A DNA stretch of 46,631 nt from Actinomycetes bacterium (GTDB lineage Bacteria; Actinomycetota; Actinomycetes; Jiangellales; Jiangellaceae), in contig JAJYTA010000013.1 of NCBI GenBank assembly GCA_021793295.1, positions 1 to 46,631 of the forward strand, read 5' to 3'. The position numbers and the translations under genes are program-made. The notes under the pieces were generated by a model, which saw nothing but the letters and a program-made list of their open reading frames with translations, did not search any database and was not told where the DNA came from. Shown piece after piece: positions 1 to 6,951 of the stretch; positions within the stretch are counted from its first letter, which is position 1, and every line of letters begins with the position of its first letter.

Positions 1-762
1 GATGATGTCGAAGTGCTGGAAGTTCCAGATGAACTCCAGCAGCAGCACCAGGCCGATGATCCCCTTGAGGTGCGGCACGGTGATGGAGGTGAAACGGCGT
101 ATGGTGCCCGCGCCGTCCACTTCGGCGGCCTCGTGCAGATCGCTGGGCACCGTCTGCAGTCCGGCCAGCAGCATCACCATCATCCAGGGGAAGCTCGCCC
201 ACGTCTTGGCGATGATGACCGCGGCCATGGCGGTGCCGGGACTGGCCAGCCAGGCCTGCGGTTCGTCGATGACGCCGATGGTCTCCAGCACGCCGTTGGC
301 GACGCCGTAATTGGCGTTGAAGATCCACATCCACAGGAACGACACGACGACGCCGGGGACGAGCCACGGGACGAGCAGGACTCCGCGGAACACTCGCCGT
401 CCCCTGATACCGGTGTTCAAGGCGAGCGCCAGGCCGAAGCCGACGACGAACGGCAGTGCCGTCGAGCCGACGGTGAACACCATCGTCTGGCGCAGGATCT
501 GCCAGAAGTCACCGGCCAGCACATCGCGGATGTTGTCGAACCCGACGAACTCGCGTCCCGGGATCACCAGGCTCTGCTCGAAGAACGCGGTGACCAGCGC
601 AGAGATCAGCGGGTAGAGGACGACGGCCACCAACAGCGCGAACCCGGGCAGCGTGAGAACCACAGCGAACGCGCCGTCACCGATTCGGCGACGCTCCGGC
701 GGGGGTGAATACACACTCGATTCGCCCGCGACGCGATCCGCTCGTGTCACCTGAAACCCCAT
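1..762 (-). CDS. ABC sugar transporter permease (MalF/UgpA type), 3' end outside window
   Basis: This is an inner-membrane permease of a carbohydrate ABC importer; the visible 254 codons are the N-terminal part and the gene continues beyond base 1. Hydrophobic segments alternate with short loops, for example FALLVAVVLYPLISALVTAF near the N-terminus and VSFLWMWIFNANYGVANG in the middle. Near the window edge is the EAA loop that contacts the ATPase, read as EAAEVDGAGTIRRFTSITVP. ATG at 762 is the furthest in-frame start; GTG at 750 has a slightly better purine run upstream and is possible. No binding protein or partner permease is visible, so they should lie to the left. Just upstream (783-813) is an inverted repeat shared with the uronate operon, so I infer that this transporter imports the substrate of that pathway. 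The family is clear from the sequence; the substrate is inference. Confidence 0.88.
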   Translation of the reverse strand, partial: MGFQVTRADRVAGESSVYSPPPERRRIGDGAFAVVLTLPGFALLVAVVLYPLISALVTAFFEQSLVIPGREFVGFDNIRDVLAGDFWQILRQTMVFTVGSTALPFVVGFGLALALNTGIRGRRVFRGVLLVPWLVPGVVVSFLWMWIFNANYGVANGVLETIGVIDEPQAWLASPGTAMAAVIIAKTWASFPWMMVMLLAGLQTVPSDLHEAAEVDGAGTIRRFTSITVPHLKGIIGLVLLLEFIWNFQHFDII

Positions 763-782
763 GCACTAGTTGGAGGTCACAT

Positions 783-813
783 GCAATATGTGAGTAGGTT
801 ACGCACATGTTGC
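783..813. promoter_or_regulatory. Inverted-repeat operator candidate, copy 1 (permease side)
   Basis: Arms GCAATATGTG (783-792) and CACATGTTGC (804-813) form a near-perfect inverted repeat with an 11-nt spacer. It lies 20 nt upstream of the permease start and overlaps a possible -10 (CATATT on the minus strand). The same architecture, also 31 nt long, occurs at 5970-6000 upstream of the uronate operon. The spacer is inverted relative to the downstream gene at the two sites, which suits a symmetric protein-binding site better than a promoter. The neighbouring IclR regulator is the obvious candidate ligand. Confidence 0.6.
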
Positions 814-847
814 GACGTGTCAAGCAGCAGTGCCCCACCGCGGACCA

Positions 848-927
848 TGAAATGATCATGTTCAGCAGGTATTTCCCAACGTCACCACCCATGCAAGCCT
901 GGTAGTGCAGCAGAACGCCTCGTGGTG
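848..927 (+). repeat. 80-nt dispersed intergenic element, copy A
   Basis: Copy A of a four-member family. It starts TGAAATGATCATGTTCA and ends CTCGTGGTG. It sits in the 225-bp divergent gap between the permease and iclR, 34 nt beyond the operator candidate. It is exactly 80 nt, like the copies at 6024-6103, 27334-27413 and 29472-29551. The first 15 nt contain the conserved palindrome ATGATCAT. CACCAC and GTGGTG within the element can pair. Confidence 0.75.
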
Positions 928-987
928 CTGCCATCATCTACTATGTGGATAACGGTTCCGGAAACCTATAGGCGACGGAGGTAAGCA

Positions 988-1803
988 GTGGCCCGAGCCC
1001 AAGCTCGTGAGTCGGCCGGCGGCACCCAGAGTGTCGAGCGCGCGTTGTCACTGCTCTCGGCATTCACCGAAGAGCATCCCGAACGCCGCATCTCAGAGCT
1101 CGTCGCGGAGACCGGCCTGGGCCAGTCCACCGTGTCGAGGCTCGTCGGCGCACTGGTCAATCTCGGTTTCCTCGTCCACGACGACCGCAGCGGCCTGTAC
1201 GGCATCGGCCCGCGAGTCGTGACGCTCGCCGGCATCGGCCTGAACCGGTCGGCCATCCACCAGCAGTCGCGCCAACTCGCCCAGAACCTCGCCGCGTCGC
1301 TCGGGCTCGGTGTCAACGTGGCCGAACGGCACGAGGCGAGCCTGTTCTACTTGTGTCACTTCGAGGGGGTCAACGCTGCCCGCCCATCCACACTGATCGG
1401 CCGGGGCGGCCCGCTGCACGCCACCGCACTGGGCAAGGCACTGATCAGTGAACTGCCCGAAGACGAGATCATCGAACTCATCGGCACCGAATACCCCCGC
1501 TACACCCCGCACACCATCACCGCACTCGACGGCTTGCGCGCAGCGCTGGACGAAGTTCGCCAGCGCGGCTACGCGACCGAGCTGGAGGAGCTGGCTTTCG
1601 GACGGACCTGCCTGGCCGCACCGATTCGCGACCGCTCCGGGCGGATCGTGGCCGCACTGTCGGTGTCCGGGCCGCTGTCGGCGATGAACCTTCCGGACCG
1701 CCAGGACGAGCTGTCGATGACGGTCATCGAACACGCCGACCAGGTCTCGTCGAGTCTGGGCTATCACGCCAGCGTGCGGTCCATCGCGGCCGATCCGATA
1801 TAG
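988..1803 (+). CDS. IclR-family transcriptional regulator
   Basis: A 271-residue DNA-binding regulator. Residues about 14-70 form the winged helix-turn-helix (ISELVAETGLGQSTVSRLVGAL followed by the wing GFLVHDD), and about 85-265 form the IclR effector-binding domain, including HATALGKALIS and GRTCLAAPIRDRSGRIVAALSVSGP. The GTG start at 988 has a GGAGG at 977-981. It lies between the divergent sugar permease and the convergent uronate-type operon, and both of those have the same inverted repeat upstream. That arrangement suggests it controls both and responds to a sugar acid or pathway intermediate. Repression is typical of such members but is inferred. It ends 8 nt before the aromatic leader peptide, and the promoter of that leader overlaps its stop codon. 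Confidence 0.9.
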   Translation: MARAQARESAGGTQSVERALSLLSAFTEEHPERRISELVAETGLGQSTVSRLVGALVNLGFLVHDDRSGLYGIGPRVVTLAGIGLNRSAIHQQSRQLAQNLAASLGLGVNVAERHEASLFYLCHFEGVNAARPSTLIGRGGPLHATALGKALISELPEDEIIELIGTEYPRYTPHTITALDGLRAALDEVRQRGYATELEELAFGRTCLAAPIRDRSGRIVAALSVSGPLSAMNLPDRQDELSMTVIEHADQVSSSLGYHASVRSIAADPI

Positions 1804-1804
1804 T
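1799..1804 (+). promoter_or_regulatory. -10 element (TATAGT) for a leaderless aromatic leader peptide
   Basis: TATAGT overlaps the iclR stop codon and ends 7 nt before the ATG at 1812. This TANNNT-to-start spacing is the usual geometry of leaderless actinobacterial transcripts. It would explain why the leader peptide has no Shine-Dalgarno sequence. I see no convincing -35. Confidence 0.5.
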
Positions 1805-1811
1805 CGGCTGC

Positions 1812-1880
1812 ATGGATGCGGTTCGCCGGTATCGGTATTTTGCGCAGGCTCCGGGTGGAGCTTGGCGCATCATGCGCTGA
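1812..1880 (+). CDS. Aromatic leader peptide upstream of DAHP synthase
   Basis: A 22-codon reading frame that begins MDAVRRYRYFAQ and ends GAWRIMR. Tyr, Tyr, Phe and Trp occur at residues 7, 9, 10 and 18, so four of 22 residues are the three end products of the pathway started by the next gene. There is no Shine-Dalgarno, but TATAGT lies 7 nt upstream, so a leaderless transcript is likely. The frame runs through the 5' arm of hairpin 1848-1900 and stops before the terminator-like hairpin 1906-1934. Leader-peptide attenuation of amino-acid genes is well established; its use here is inferred, because I could not find a convincing antiterminator pairing. Confidence 0.6.
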   Translation: MDAVRRYRYFAQAPGGAWRIMR

Positions 1881-1900
1881 CCGATCGAACCACCCGGAGC
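1848..1900 (+). promoter_or_regulatory. Leader hairpin 1 overlapping the leader peptide
   Basis: Arms GCTCCGGGTGG (1848-1858) and CCACCCGGAGC (1890-1900) match over 11 bp without error. Inside the loop a smaller hairpin, GCGCAT-C-ATGCGC (1865-1877), covers the Trp codon region and runs up to the leader stop codon. A ribosome paused on the Tyr/Phe codons (1830-1841) would cover the 5' arm. Confidence 0.65.
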
Positions 1901-1905
1901 CAGCA

Positions 1906-1934
1906 GGGCAGAGACTCATCACGAGTCTCTGCCC
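1906..1934 (+). terminator. Terminator-like hairpin (attenuator candidate) before DAHP synthase
   Basis: GGGCAGAGACTC (1906-1917), a 5-nt loop, then GAGTCTCTGCCC (1923-1934): a perfect 12-bp stem, followed by TTCGTC rather than a T-run. It lies 70 nt before the DAHP synthase start. It could be the attenuator of the leader peptide system or simply the iclR terminator. Confidence 0.7.
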
Positions 1935-2004
1935 TTCGTCATGAGGCGGGCCGGCTCGGGTACAGGACCGGCGGTCCGCTCCCCACGGAAGAACGGTTGC
2001 AGAC

Positions 2005-3066
2005 ATGTCCCAGTCCCCGTCCCCTACCGGTGACCTCCGCGTCACGCAGTTCCAGCCGCTCACGCCACCTGCGCAGATGCTGGCTGAGCTGCCGATGGAC
2101 GCCGAGCACGCAGCGCTCGTCCAGGACACACGTCGCGAAGTCCGCGCGATCGTGGCCGGGGACGACGACCGCCTCCTGGTCGTCGTCGGCCCCTGCTCGG
2201 TGCACGACCCGGACGCTGCTCTCGATTACGCCCGACGCCTCGCGCCGGTCGCAGCCGAGCTCAGTGCCGATCTCCGCGTGGTCATGCGCGTCTACTTCGA
2301 GAAGCCCCGGACGACGGTCGGCTGGAAAGGCCTGATCAACGACCCCGGGCTCGACGGGACGTTCGACGTACAGCGCGGTCTGGGCATCGCGCGCCGCCTG
2401 CTGTTCCACGTGCTCGACACCGGACTGCCGGTCGGGTGCGAGTTCCTCGAGCCGATCAGCCCGCAGTACATCGCCGACACCGTTTCATGGGGCGCCATCG
2501 GGGCCCGGACGCCGGAGAGCCAGGTGCATCGTCAACTCGCGTCGGGCTTGTCGATGCCGGTCGGGTTCAAGAACGCCACCAGCGGCGACGTCAAGGCCGC
2601 CGTCGACGGGTGTACGACCGCCGGGAGCGGACACGTCTTCTTCGGCGTCGACCAGGACGGCCGCGCGGCCGCGGTCACCACGGCGGGCAACCCGGACTGT
2701 CACGTGATCCTGCGCGGCGGTCAGGCCGGCCCCAACTACGACGACGGCCACGTCCGGGACGCGCTCGCGCTGCTGAACAAGGCCGATCTGCCGGAGCGGC
2801 TGGTGATCGACGCCAGCCACGGCAACAGCGGTAAGGACCATGAGCGGCAAGCCGTGGTCGCCCGCGAGATCGCTGCCCAGATCGCCGCAGGGCAGGACGG
2901 CATCGCCGGCGTCATGCTCGAAAGCTTCCTCGTCGCCGGGCGTCAGGACATCGACGACCGCCCGCTGACCTACGGCCAGAGCGTCACCGACGCGTGCATG
3001 AGCTGGGACACCACCGAGACGTTGCTCGGTGAGCTCGCCGCCGCCGTCCGCGCCCGTCGCGGCTGA
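2005..3066 (+). CDS. aroG: Class I 3-deoxy-7-phosphoheptulonate (DAHP) synthase
   Basis: Condenses phosphoenolpyruvate with erythrose 4-phosphate, the first committed step of the shikimate pathway, in the cytoplasm. The 353-residue length fits the AroF/AroG/AroH class I family. The metal ligands of the family are visible: Cys in VVVGPCSVHDP, His in DASHGNSGKDH, Glu in MLESFL and Asp in TDACMSW. RVYFEKPRTTVGWKG and GARTPESQVHR are the substrate-binding signatures. The roughly 50-residue N-terminal segment is the part that binds aromatic amino acids in regulated homologues. The upstream Tyr/Phe/Trp leader peptide suggests transcriptional control by the same end products. The ATG start gives the family length. 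The gene converges on the SDR gene with only 33 bp between them. Confidence 0.95.
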   Translation: MSQSPSPTGDLRVTQFQPLTPPAQMLAELPMDAEHAALVQDTRREVRAIVAGDDDRLLVVVGPCSVHDPDAALDYARRLAPVAAELSADLRVVMRVYFEKPRTTVGWKGLINDPGLDGTFDVQRGLGIARRLLFHVLDTGLPVGCEFLEPISPQYIADTVSWGAIGARTPESQVHRQLASGLSMPVGFKNATSGDVKAAVDGCTTAGSGHVFFGVDQDGRAAAVTTAGNPDCHVILRGGQAGPNYDDGHVRDALALLNKADLPERLVIDASHGNSGKDHERQAVVAREIAAQIAAGQDGIAGVMLESFLVAGRQDIDDRPLTYGQSVTDACMSWDTTETLLGELAAAVRARRG

Positions 3067-3084
3067 CCCCTTGTCGACTGGGGG
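3067..3084. terminator. Weak bidirectional terminator candidate between convergent genes
   Basis: CCCCTTGTCGACTGGGGG directly after the DAHP synthase stop has 4-bp C/G arms around the palindrome GTCGAC. It is the only symmetric sequence in the 33-bp convergent gap. There is no T-run. Confidence 0.3.
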
Positions 3085-3099
3085 ACGCCCGCCAGCTCC

Positions 3100-3828
3100 T
3101 CACCCCTGGTCGTCGAGCCGTGCCCTCAGATCCGCGCGAGCGAACGTGGCCGGCGAGGTGATCGACAGTCCGGCGTCCACGGGTAGCACCACCCCGGTGA
3201 TGCCCGACGACGCCGGACTGGCCAGGAACGCGACCGCTTCGGCCACTTCGGCAGGGGTGATGGTCTGCCCGCGCGGATAGCCGCCCGCGGCGTCCGGGAG
3301 TTGGGCGCCGCCGACCAGGCCCGGCGCGACGGCGTTGACCCGCACGCCGCGCCGGGCATAGTCCAGAGCCAGTTGGCGGACCAAGGCGTCCACGCCGCCC
3401 TTGGCCGCCGCATAAGCGGCCATCCACGGCGCGGCCAGAAACCCGTTCACCGATGACACGGCCACGATCGCACCGCCGGCACCAGCGCACAGATGGCTCA
3501 GCGCCGCCCGCGCGGTGAACGCGAACGTGTCGAGGCAGCCCGCCAGCGCCCGTCGCCACTGCTCGTCGGAGGTGTGCTGCAGCGTAGCCACCGGCATGAC
3601 GCCCGCCGCCGGTACGAGCACGTCGAGCCCGCCGAGCACGCCCACAGCCTCCTCGATGGCCGCGGTGGCTTCTTGCGGCACCGAACAATCCGCCGTGAGG
3701 TCGGCCGTCAGAGCCTCGACGCCAGCCTGTTCCAGCGAGATCCCGACGACGGACCCGTCCGCAGCAGCGAAGCGTTCGGCGATCGCCGTCCCGATCGGCG
3801 ACGAGGCCCCGACGACCACGACCTTCAC
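3100..3828 (-). CDS. SDR-family NAD(P)-dependent oxidoreductase
   Basis: A 242-residue classical short-chain dehydrogenase. The cofactor glycine motif is GASSPIG (residues 7-13), the structural PAAG motif is at 73-76, the catalytic Ser is in VAVSSVNG (about 126), and Tyr139 and Lys143 are in YAAAK. The C-terminus carries the usual VNAVAPGLV and ITGVVLPVDAG motifs. I start it at the GTG at 3828: the Rossmann strand begins there, and the start overlaps the TGA of the upstream lyase gene (GTGA), implying translational coupling. An in-frame extension upstream has no SDR features. It is last in the operon with the enolase-superfamily and DapA-like genes, so it probably oxidises or reduces a sugar-acid intermediate. 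The exact substrate is unknown. Confidence 0.9.
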   Translation of the reverse strand: MKVVVVGASSPIGTAIAERFAAADGSVVGISLEQAGVEALTADLTADCSVPQEATAAIEEAVGVLGGLDVLVPAAGVMPVATLQHTSDEQWRRALAGCLDTFAFTARAALSHLCAGAGGAIVAVSSVNGFLAAPWMAAYAAAKGGVDALVRQLALDYARRGVRVNAVAPGLVGGAQLPDAAGGYPRGQTITPAEVAEAVAFLASPASSGITGVVLPVDAGLSITSPATFARADLRARLDDQG

Positions 3829-4775
3829 GACGCGGTCACCCCACCTCCTGCCCCGGCGTTCGACCCGGGGCGCGACAGCTGAAGCGGAGCGAGTACGTCG
3901 TCGAGCAACGCCCGGCCTGCTGCGTCGAGCGGGCGCGCCGGCGCCCGAACGGTCGCATGCTCGATGATGCCGCGTCGGACGAGGATCTCCTTGTGCACCG
4001 CCCACGCCAGGCCCGGCTGTAGGCCGTGCACGATCATCGGCAGGATGCGGGCGAACGCTGCTCGTGCGTCCGAGCGCCGTCCGGCCGTCCAATCGGTGAG
4101 GATGGGCGCGAGGAGATCGGGGAACTCGCACGCCGGCATGGTGCCGACGGATCCGCGGGCGTACTCGTCCAGGACGAACTGAGCGTTCTGCCCGCCGAGC
4201 ACCGTGAATTCGCTCTCGTCGCCGATGGCGTCGACAACCGCGCCGACCTTGGGCACCGTCGGCGGCGACTCCACTTTGACCGAGGTGACGCCGTCGAGCT
4301 TGCTGAGCTCCACCAACAGCGATGGCGACATGGCCACGCCGGTCACGCCCAGCGCGTCCTGGATCATCACCTCGATCCCGCTGGATGCGGCGAACTCGCC
4401 GAGTAGGCCGTAGAACTCGACGATCTGATCCGGCGCGGGCTTCACCATGAACGGCGGCAGCACCATGATCGTCCCAGCGCCACCTTCGGCGGCCTCTCGT
4501 GCCTGTTCGAGCGCAGTGGCGTTGGACGTGCCGTTGACGCCCGCGACCACCGGCACGGCGCCGGCGACCACCTCGGCGATGTCGCGGAGGATCACCCGCC
4601 GTTCCGCCGACGTCAGCGCGAATCCTTCGCTGGCCATACCGAACGTGGCGACCCCGTCGACGCCGCTGTCGAGCTGGAACTCCACGACCCGGCGTAGCCC
4701 GGCACGATCGAGCGTGCCGTCAGGTTGGAACGGGGTGGCCAAGATCGGCACCAGGCCGCGGACGGTGTCGGTCAT
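3825..4775 (-). CDS. DapA/N-acetylneuraminate-lyase family enzyme, probable keto-deoxy sugar-acid lyase or dehydratase
   Basis: A 316-residue TIM-barrel class I aldolase-type protein. The Schiff-base lysine is Lys167 in SVKVESPP, and the pyruvate-binding loop is FGMASEGFALT (residues 45-55). In DapA the fifth strand carries the catalytic Tyr in a YN-P-RTG motif; here the aligned segment is MIQDALGVTG, so Tyr is replaced by Gln139. That argues against true dihydrodipicolinate synthase. Context points to cleavage or dehydration of a 2-keto-3-deoxy sugar acid: it follows the enolase-superfamily gene with an ATGA overlap (4772-4775) and precedes the SDR gene with a GTGA overlap. Members of this family include keto-deoxy-glucarate dehydratase and KDG aldolase. 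I cannot choose between these. Confidence 0.87.
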   Translation of the reverse strand: MTDTVRGLVPILATPFQPDGTLDRAGLRRVVEFQLDSGVDGVATFGMASEGFALTSAERRVILRDIAEVVAGAVPVVAGVNGTSNATALEQAREAAEGGAGTIMVLPPFMVKPAPDQIVEFYGLLGEFAASSGIEVMIQDALGVTGVAMSPSLLVELSKLDGVTSVKVESPPTVPKVGAVVDAIGDESEFTVLGGQNAQFVLDEYARGSVGTMPACEFPDLLAPILTDWTAGRRSDARAAFARILPMIVHGLQPGLAWAVHKEILVRRGIIEHATVRAPARPLDAAGRALLDDVLAPLQLSRPGSNAGAGGGVTAS

Positions 4776-5941
4776 GTCAGCGCATACTCCTCGGCGTATC
4801 GGCGGACTGCTTCTTCGTCGACGTCAATCCCCAGGCCCGGGCCGTCAGGCAGAGTGAACTCGGCCGGTGTCAGCTCGAGTGGTTGCCGCAGGATGCGGGC
4901 GCCGACGTCGGCGGATGTGGGTTGGTATTCAAAGGCTTCGAAGTGTTCGATGGCCGCGCTCAAGTGCACGCCTGCGGCCCAGGCCACGGCCATCCCGGTC
5001 GAATGATGCGGCGCTACGGGCACGTGCGCAGCGCCGGCGAGCTCAGCGACGATCAGCGCTTCGGTGATACCGGTGCGCGCCACATCCGGTTGGGCTATGC
5101 GTAGGGCTCGCGAGCCGATCCACTGGCTGAATTCGTAGCGGTGGCGCATCGCCTCGCCGACGGCGATGGGGATGCGGGCCCGCGCGACCAGCTCAGCATG
5201 GCCGACGACGTCTTCCGGCGCGAGGGGCGCTTCCAGAAACCAGGCACCTCGATCAGCGAGCTCGTCGGCGAGCTGAACCGCCTCGGGCACGGTGTACACC
5301 CAGTGCGCGTCGACGGCGATACGCAGCGACGGCGCGGCGGCAGCCACGGCATCGAAGGTGGCGAGGTCGGCATCGATGCCGTGACCGAGATGGAGCTTGA
5401 TCGAGCGCGCGCCCCGCTGCACCCAATCGGCGGCCAGCGCCGCCCGTTCGGCATCGGTGCTGCGTGGCAGCCCGGAGACGTAGACGGGCAGGCGCTCGCG
5501 GAAGGCGCCGCCGGCGAGGTCGGCGACGCGGCGGCCGGTCAGTTTGCCGGCCAGGTCCCACAGCGCGATGTCGACGGCGGCGAGTGCGTCGGCCTGGTGC
5601 CCGCCGAGGTGGCCGCGTTCCCGCATGAGATCACGCAGCTGCGCCCACGCGGGGCGCGGCCGAGTGGCGTCCATGCCTGTGAGGACTGGCGTGAGCAGCC
5701 GGTTGACGATCGCGGCCGGAACCTCAGGAGCTACCGGCGCCAGGGCTTCGCCCCACCCCGCGGTGCCGTCATCGGCAGTGATCTTCACCAGCATGGTCTC
5801 GAACCGCGAGGAGTACAGGCTGCGCCACGGCGCACGCACCGTGTACTCCGGGCCGATCTCACTGCCGTCGCGCAGCGGGCCGAGGTAGGCCTCGTCGCCG
5901 GCGATCTTCAGGACGAAGGTCTCTACATCCTGAATCTTCAT
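4772..5941 (-). CDS. Mandelate racemase/muconate lactonizing enzyme family (sugar-acid dehydratase or cycloisomerase)
   Basis: A 389-residue enolase-superfamily protein. It has an N-terminal capping domain (about 1-130) and a barrel with metal ligands Asp211 (VDAHW), Glu237 (FLEAPL) and Glu263 (VGEAM). Lys182 is in the second-strand motif SIKLH, Asp286 is in QPDVART, and His312/His313 are in PHHSTG. These are the acid/base residues of sugar-acid dehydratases and of galactarolactone-cycloisomerase-like members. I prefer ATG at 5941 because homology begins at MKIQDVETFV; an in-frame GTG at 5962 would add seven residues. It is first in the three-gene operon, with the inverted repeat 5970-6000 just upstream. 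With a uronate-dehydrogenase-like gene next door, aldarate or aldarolactone processing is the likely role. Confidence 0.9.
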   Translation of the reverse strand: MKIQDVETFVLKIAGDEAYLGPLRDGSEIGPEYTVRAPWRSLYSSRFETMLVKITADDGTAGWGEALAPVAPEVPAAIVNRLLTPVLTGMDATRPRPAWAQLRDLMRERGHLGGHQADALAAVDIALWDLAGKLTGRRVADLAGGAFRERLPVYVSGLPRSTDAERAALAADWVQRGARSIKLHLGHGIDADLATFDAVAAAAPSLRIAVDAHWVYTVPEAVQLADELADRGAWFLEAPLAPEDVVGHAELVARARIPIAVGEAMRHRYEFSQWIGSRALRIAQPDVARTGITEALIVAELAGAAHVPVAPHHSTGMAVAWAAGVHLSAAIEHFEAFEYQPTSADVGARILRQPLELTPAEFTLPDGPGLGIDVDEEAVRRYAEEYALT

Positions 5942-5969
5942 GACCCATCCGATCCAACCCACCGCTTAT

Positions 5970-6000
5970 GCAACATGTGCGTAACTCTCCCACATCATGC
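5970..6000. promoter_or_regulatory. Inverted-repeat operator candidate, copy 2 (uronate operon side)
   Basis: Arms GCAACATGTG (5970-5979) and CACATCATGC (5991-6000) are separated by 11 nt. It starts 28 nt upstream of the ATG at 5941. It has the same arm sequence, spacer length and partly shared spacer (CGTAAC) as the site at 783-813. I infer an IclR-type operator controlling the operon. Confidence 0.6.
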
Positions 6001-6023
6001 ACGACAAGTTCAACGCGGGTGAG

Positions 6024-6103
6024 TGAAATGATCATGTTCACTAGGTGTTTCCCTGGTCCACCACCCGTGCATCCCTCTCGGCGCGACAGTTCCCCTCGTG
6101 GTG
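6024..6103 (+). repeat. 80-nt dispersed intergenic element, copy B
   Basis: Starts TGAAATGATCATGTTCACTA and ends CTCGTGGTG. It lies between the divergent uronate operon and the uronate-dehydrogenase-like gene, 23 nt beyond the operator candidate. The order gene start, operator, element is the same as at copy A. CACCAC and GTGGTG are both present and can pair. Confidence 0.75.
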
Positions 6104-6170
6104 CTCGGCCAAGCCCCACCGGAGCGACCTGCGCGGCTCCGCTGCATCAGCCCCTTGAGATACTGCGACA

Positions 6171-6926
6171 GTGGCGCAACGCAAGGTGCTCGTGACCGGC
6201 GCGAGCGGGCGAGTCGCCGAGATGCTCCGCGCGGGGCTCGACGGCGTGCACATCCGCGCGGTCGACCGCGGTGACCTACCCGCCGACGCCGGCCACGAAA
6301 CGGCCGTCGGCGACCTGGCGAACCGGCCGTTTGCCGAGGAGGTCGTCGACGGCGTCGACGTCGTCGTGCACCTCGCGGCCAATCCTGCGCCGTACGCGTC
6401 GTGGGACGACCTGCGTGCGCCCAACGTCGAGGCGCTGGTCAACATCGTCGACGCCGCGAACCGAGCCGGCGTCCGACGAGTGGTGCTCGCGAGCTCCGTG
6501 CACGCGATGGGCGGGTACGTCCGTCCTGGCGTGGTCGTCGAGCCGGACTGGCCGGTCCGGCCATGCTGCCGCTACGGCGCCACGAAAGCCTTCAGCGAGG
6601 CGTACGGGCGCATGACCGCCCTCACCACCGACATGTCGGTCATCTGCCTACGCCTCGGCGCGTGTTTGCCGCGGCCCGTGGACTCCGGTTCCGCGCCCGG
6701 CTGGCTCGCCCCCGAGGACCTACAGCAACTTGTCCGCCGCTGCCTGGAGGCCGACGTTCGAACCGGCACGTACTTCGGCGTTTCAGCCAACACGCGCACG
6801 GCATTCGACATCGCCAATGCCCGCGCCGAACTCGGCTACGAACCGCGCCACGACTCGGAGGCCTACGCCGCCGATCTTCCCGAAGGCGATGGCGGCTTGT
6901 GCCGCATAACCCCGTTGGAGACGTAG
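6171..6926 (+). CDS. NAD-dependent epimerase/dehydratase family, probable uronate dehydrogenase
   Basis: A 251-residue extended-SDR protein. VLVTGASGRVAEML (6-19) is the cofactor loop, with the third glycine replaced by Ala. VVLASSVHAMGG (105-116) holds the catalytic Ser, and Tyr135 and Lys139 sit in YGATK. Near the C-terminus, YFGVSANTRTAFDIANARA followed by LGYEPRHDSEAY closely resembles the end of known uronate dehydrogenases, and APEDLQQLVRRCL resembles their middle. Uronate dehydrogenase oxidises galacturonate or glucuronate to the aldarolactone, which the adjacent enolase-superfamily and DapA-family enzymes could then process. The GTG start gives the full Rossmann strand but has only a weak ribosome-binding site. 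It is divergent from the uronate-type operon across an intergenic region holding the operator and element copy B. Confidence 0.8.
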   Translation: MAQRKVLVTGASGRVAEMLRAGLDGVHIRAVDRGDLPADAGHETAVGDLANRPFAEEVVDGVDVVVHLAANPAPYASWDDLRAPNVEALVNIVDAANRAGVRRVVLASSVHAMGGYVRPGVVVEPDWPVRPCCRYGATKAFSEAYGRMTALTTDMSVICLRLGACLPRPVDSGSAPGWLAPEDLQQLVRRCLEADVRTGTYFGVSANTRTAFDIANARAELGYEPRHDSEAYAADLPEGDGGLCRITPLET

Positions 6927-6951
6927 CCCTCAGGCGGCCGCGGATCCCGGG

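Noticed and set aside
677-937. Open frame reading through element copy A with a NMIIS-like peptide, shared with frames through copies B, C and D
   Set aside because: The peptide similarity follows from nucleotide similarity of the repeat; substitutions are not concentrated at synonymous sites and no common start or ribosome-binding site is present.
3815-3830. Similarity of the SDR gene start to the 41-nt repeat arm
   Set aside because: It encodes the VKVVVVG Rossmann strand; similarity is short and lacks the inverted arm and loop core.
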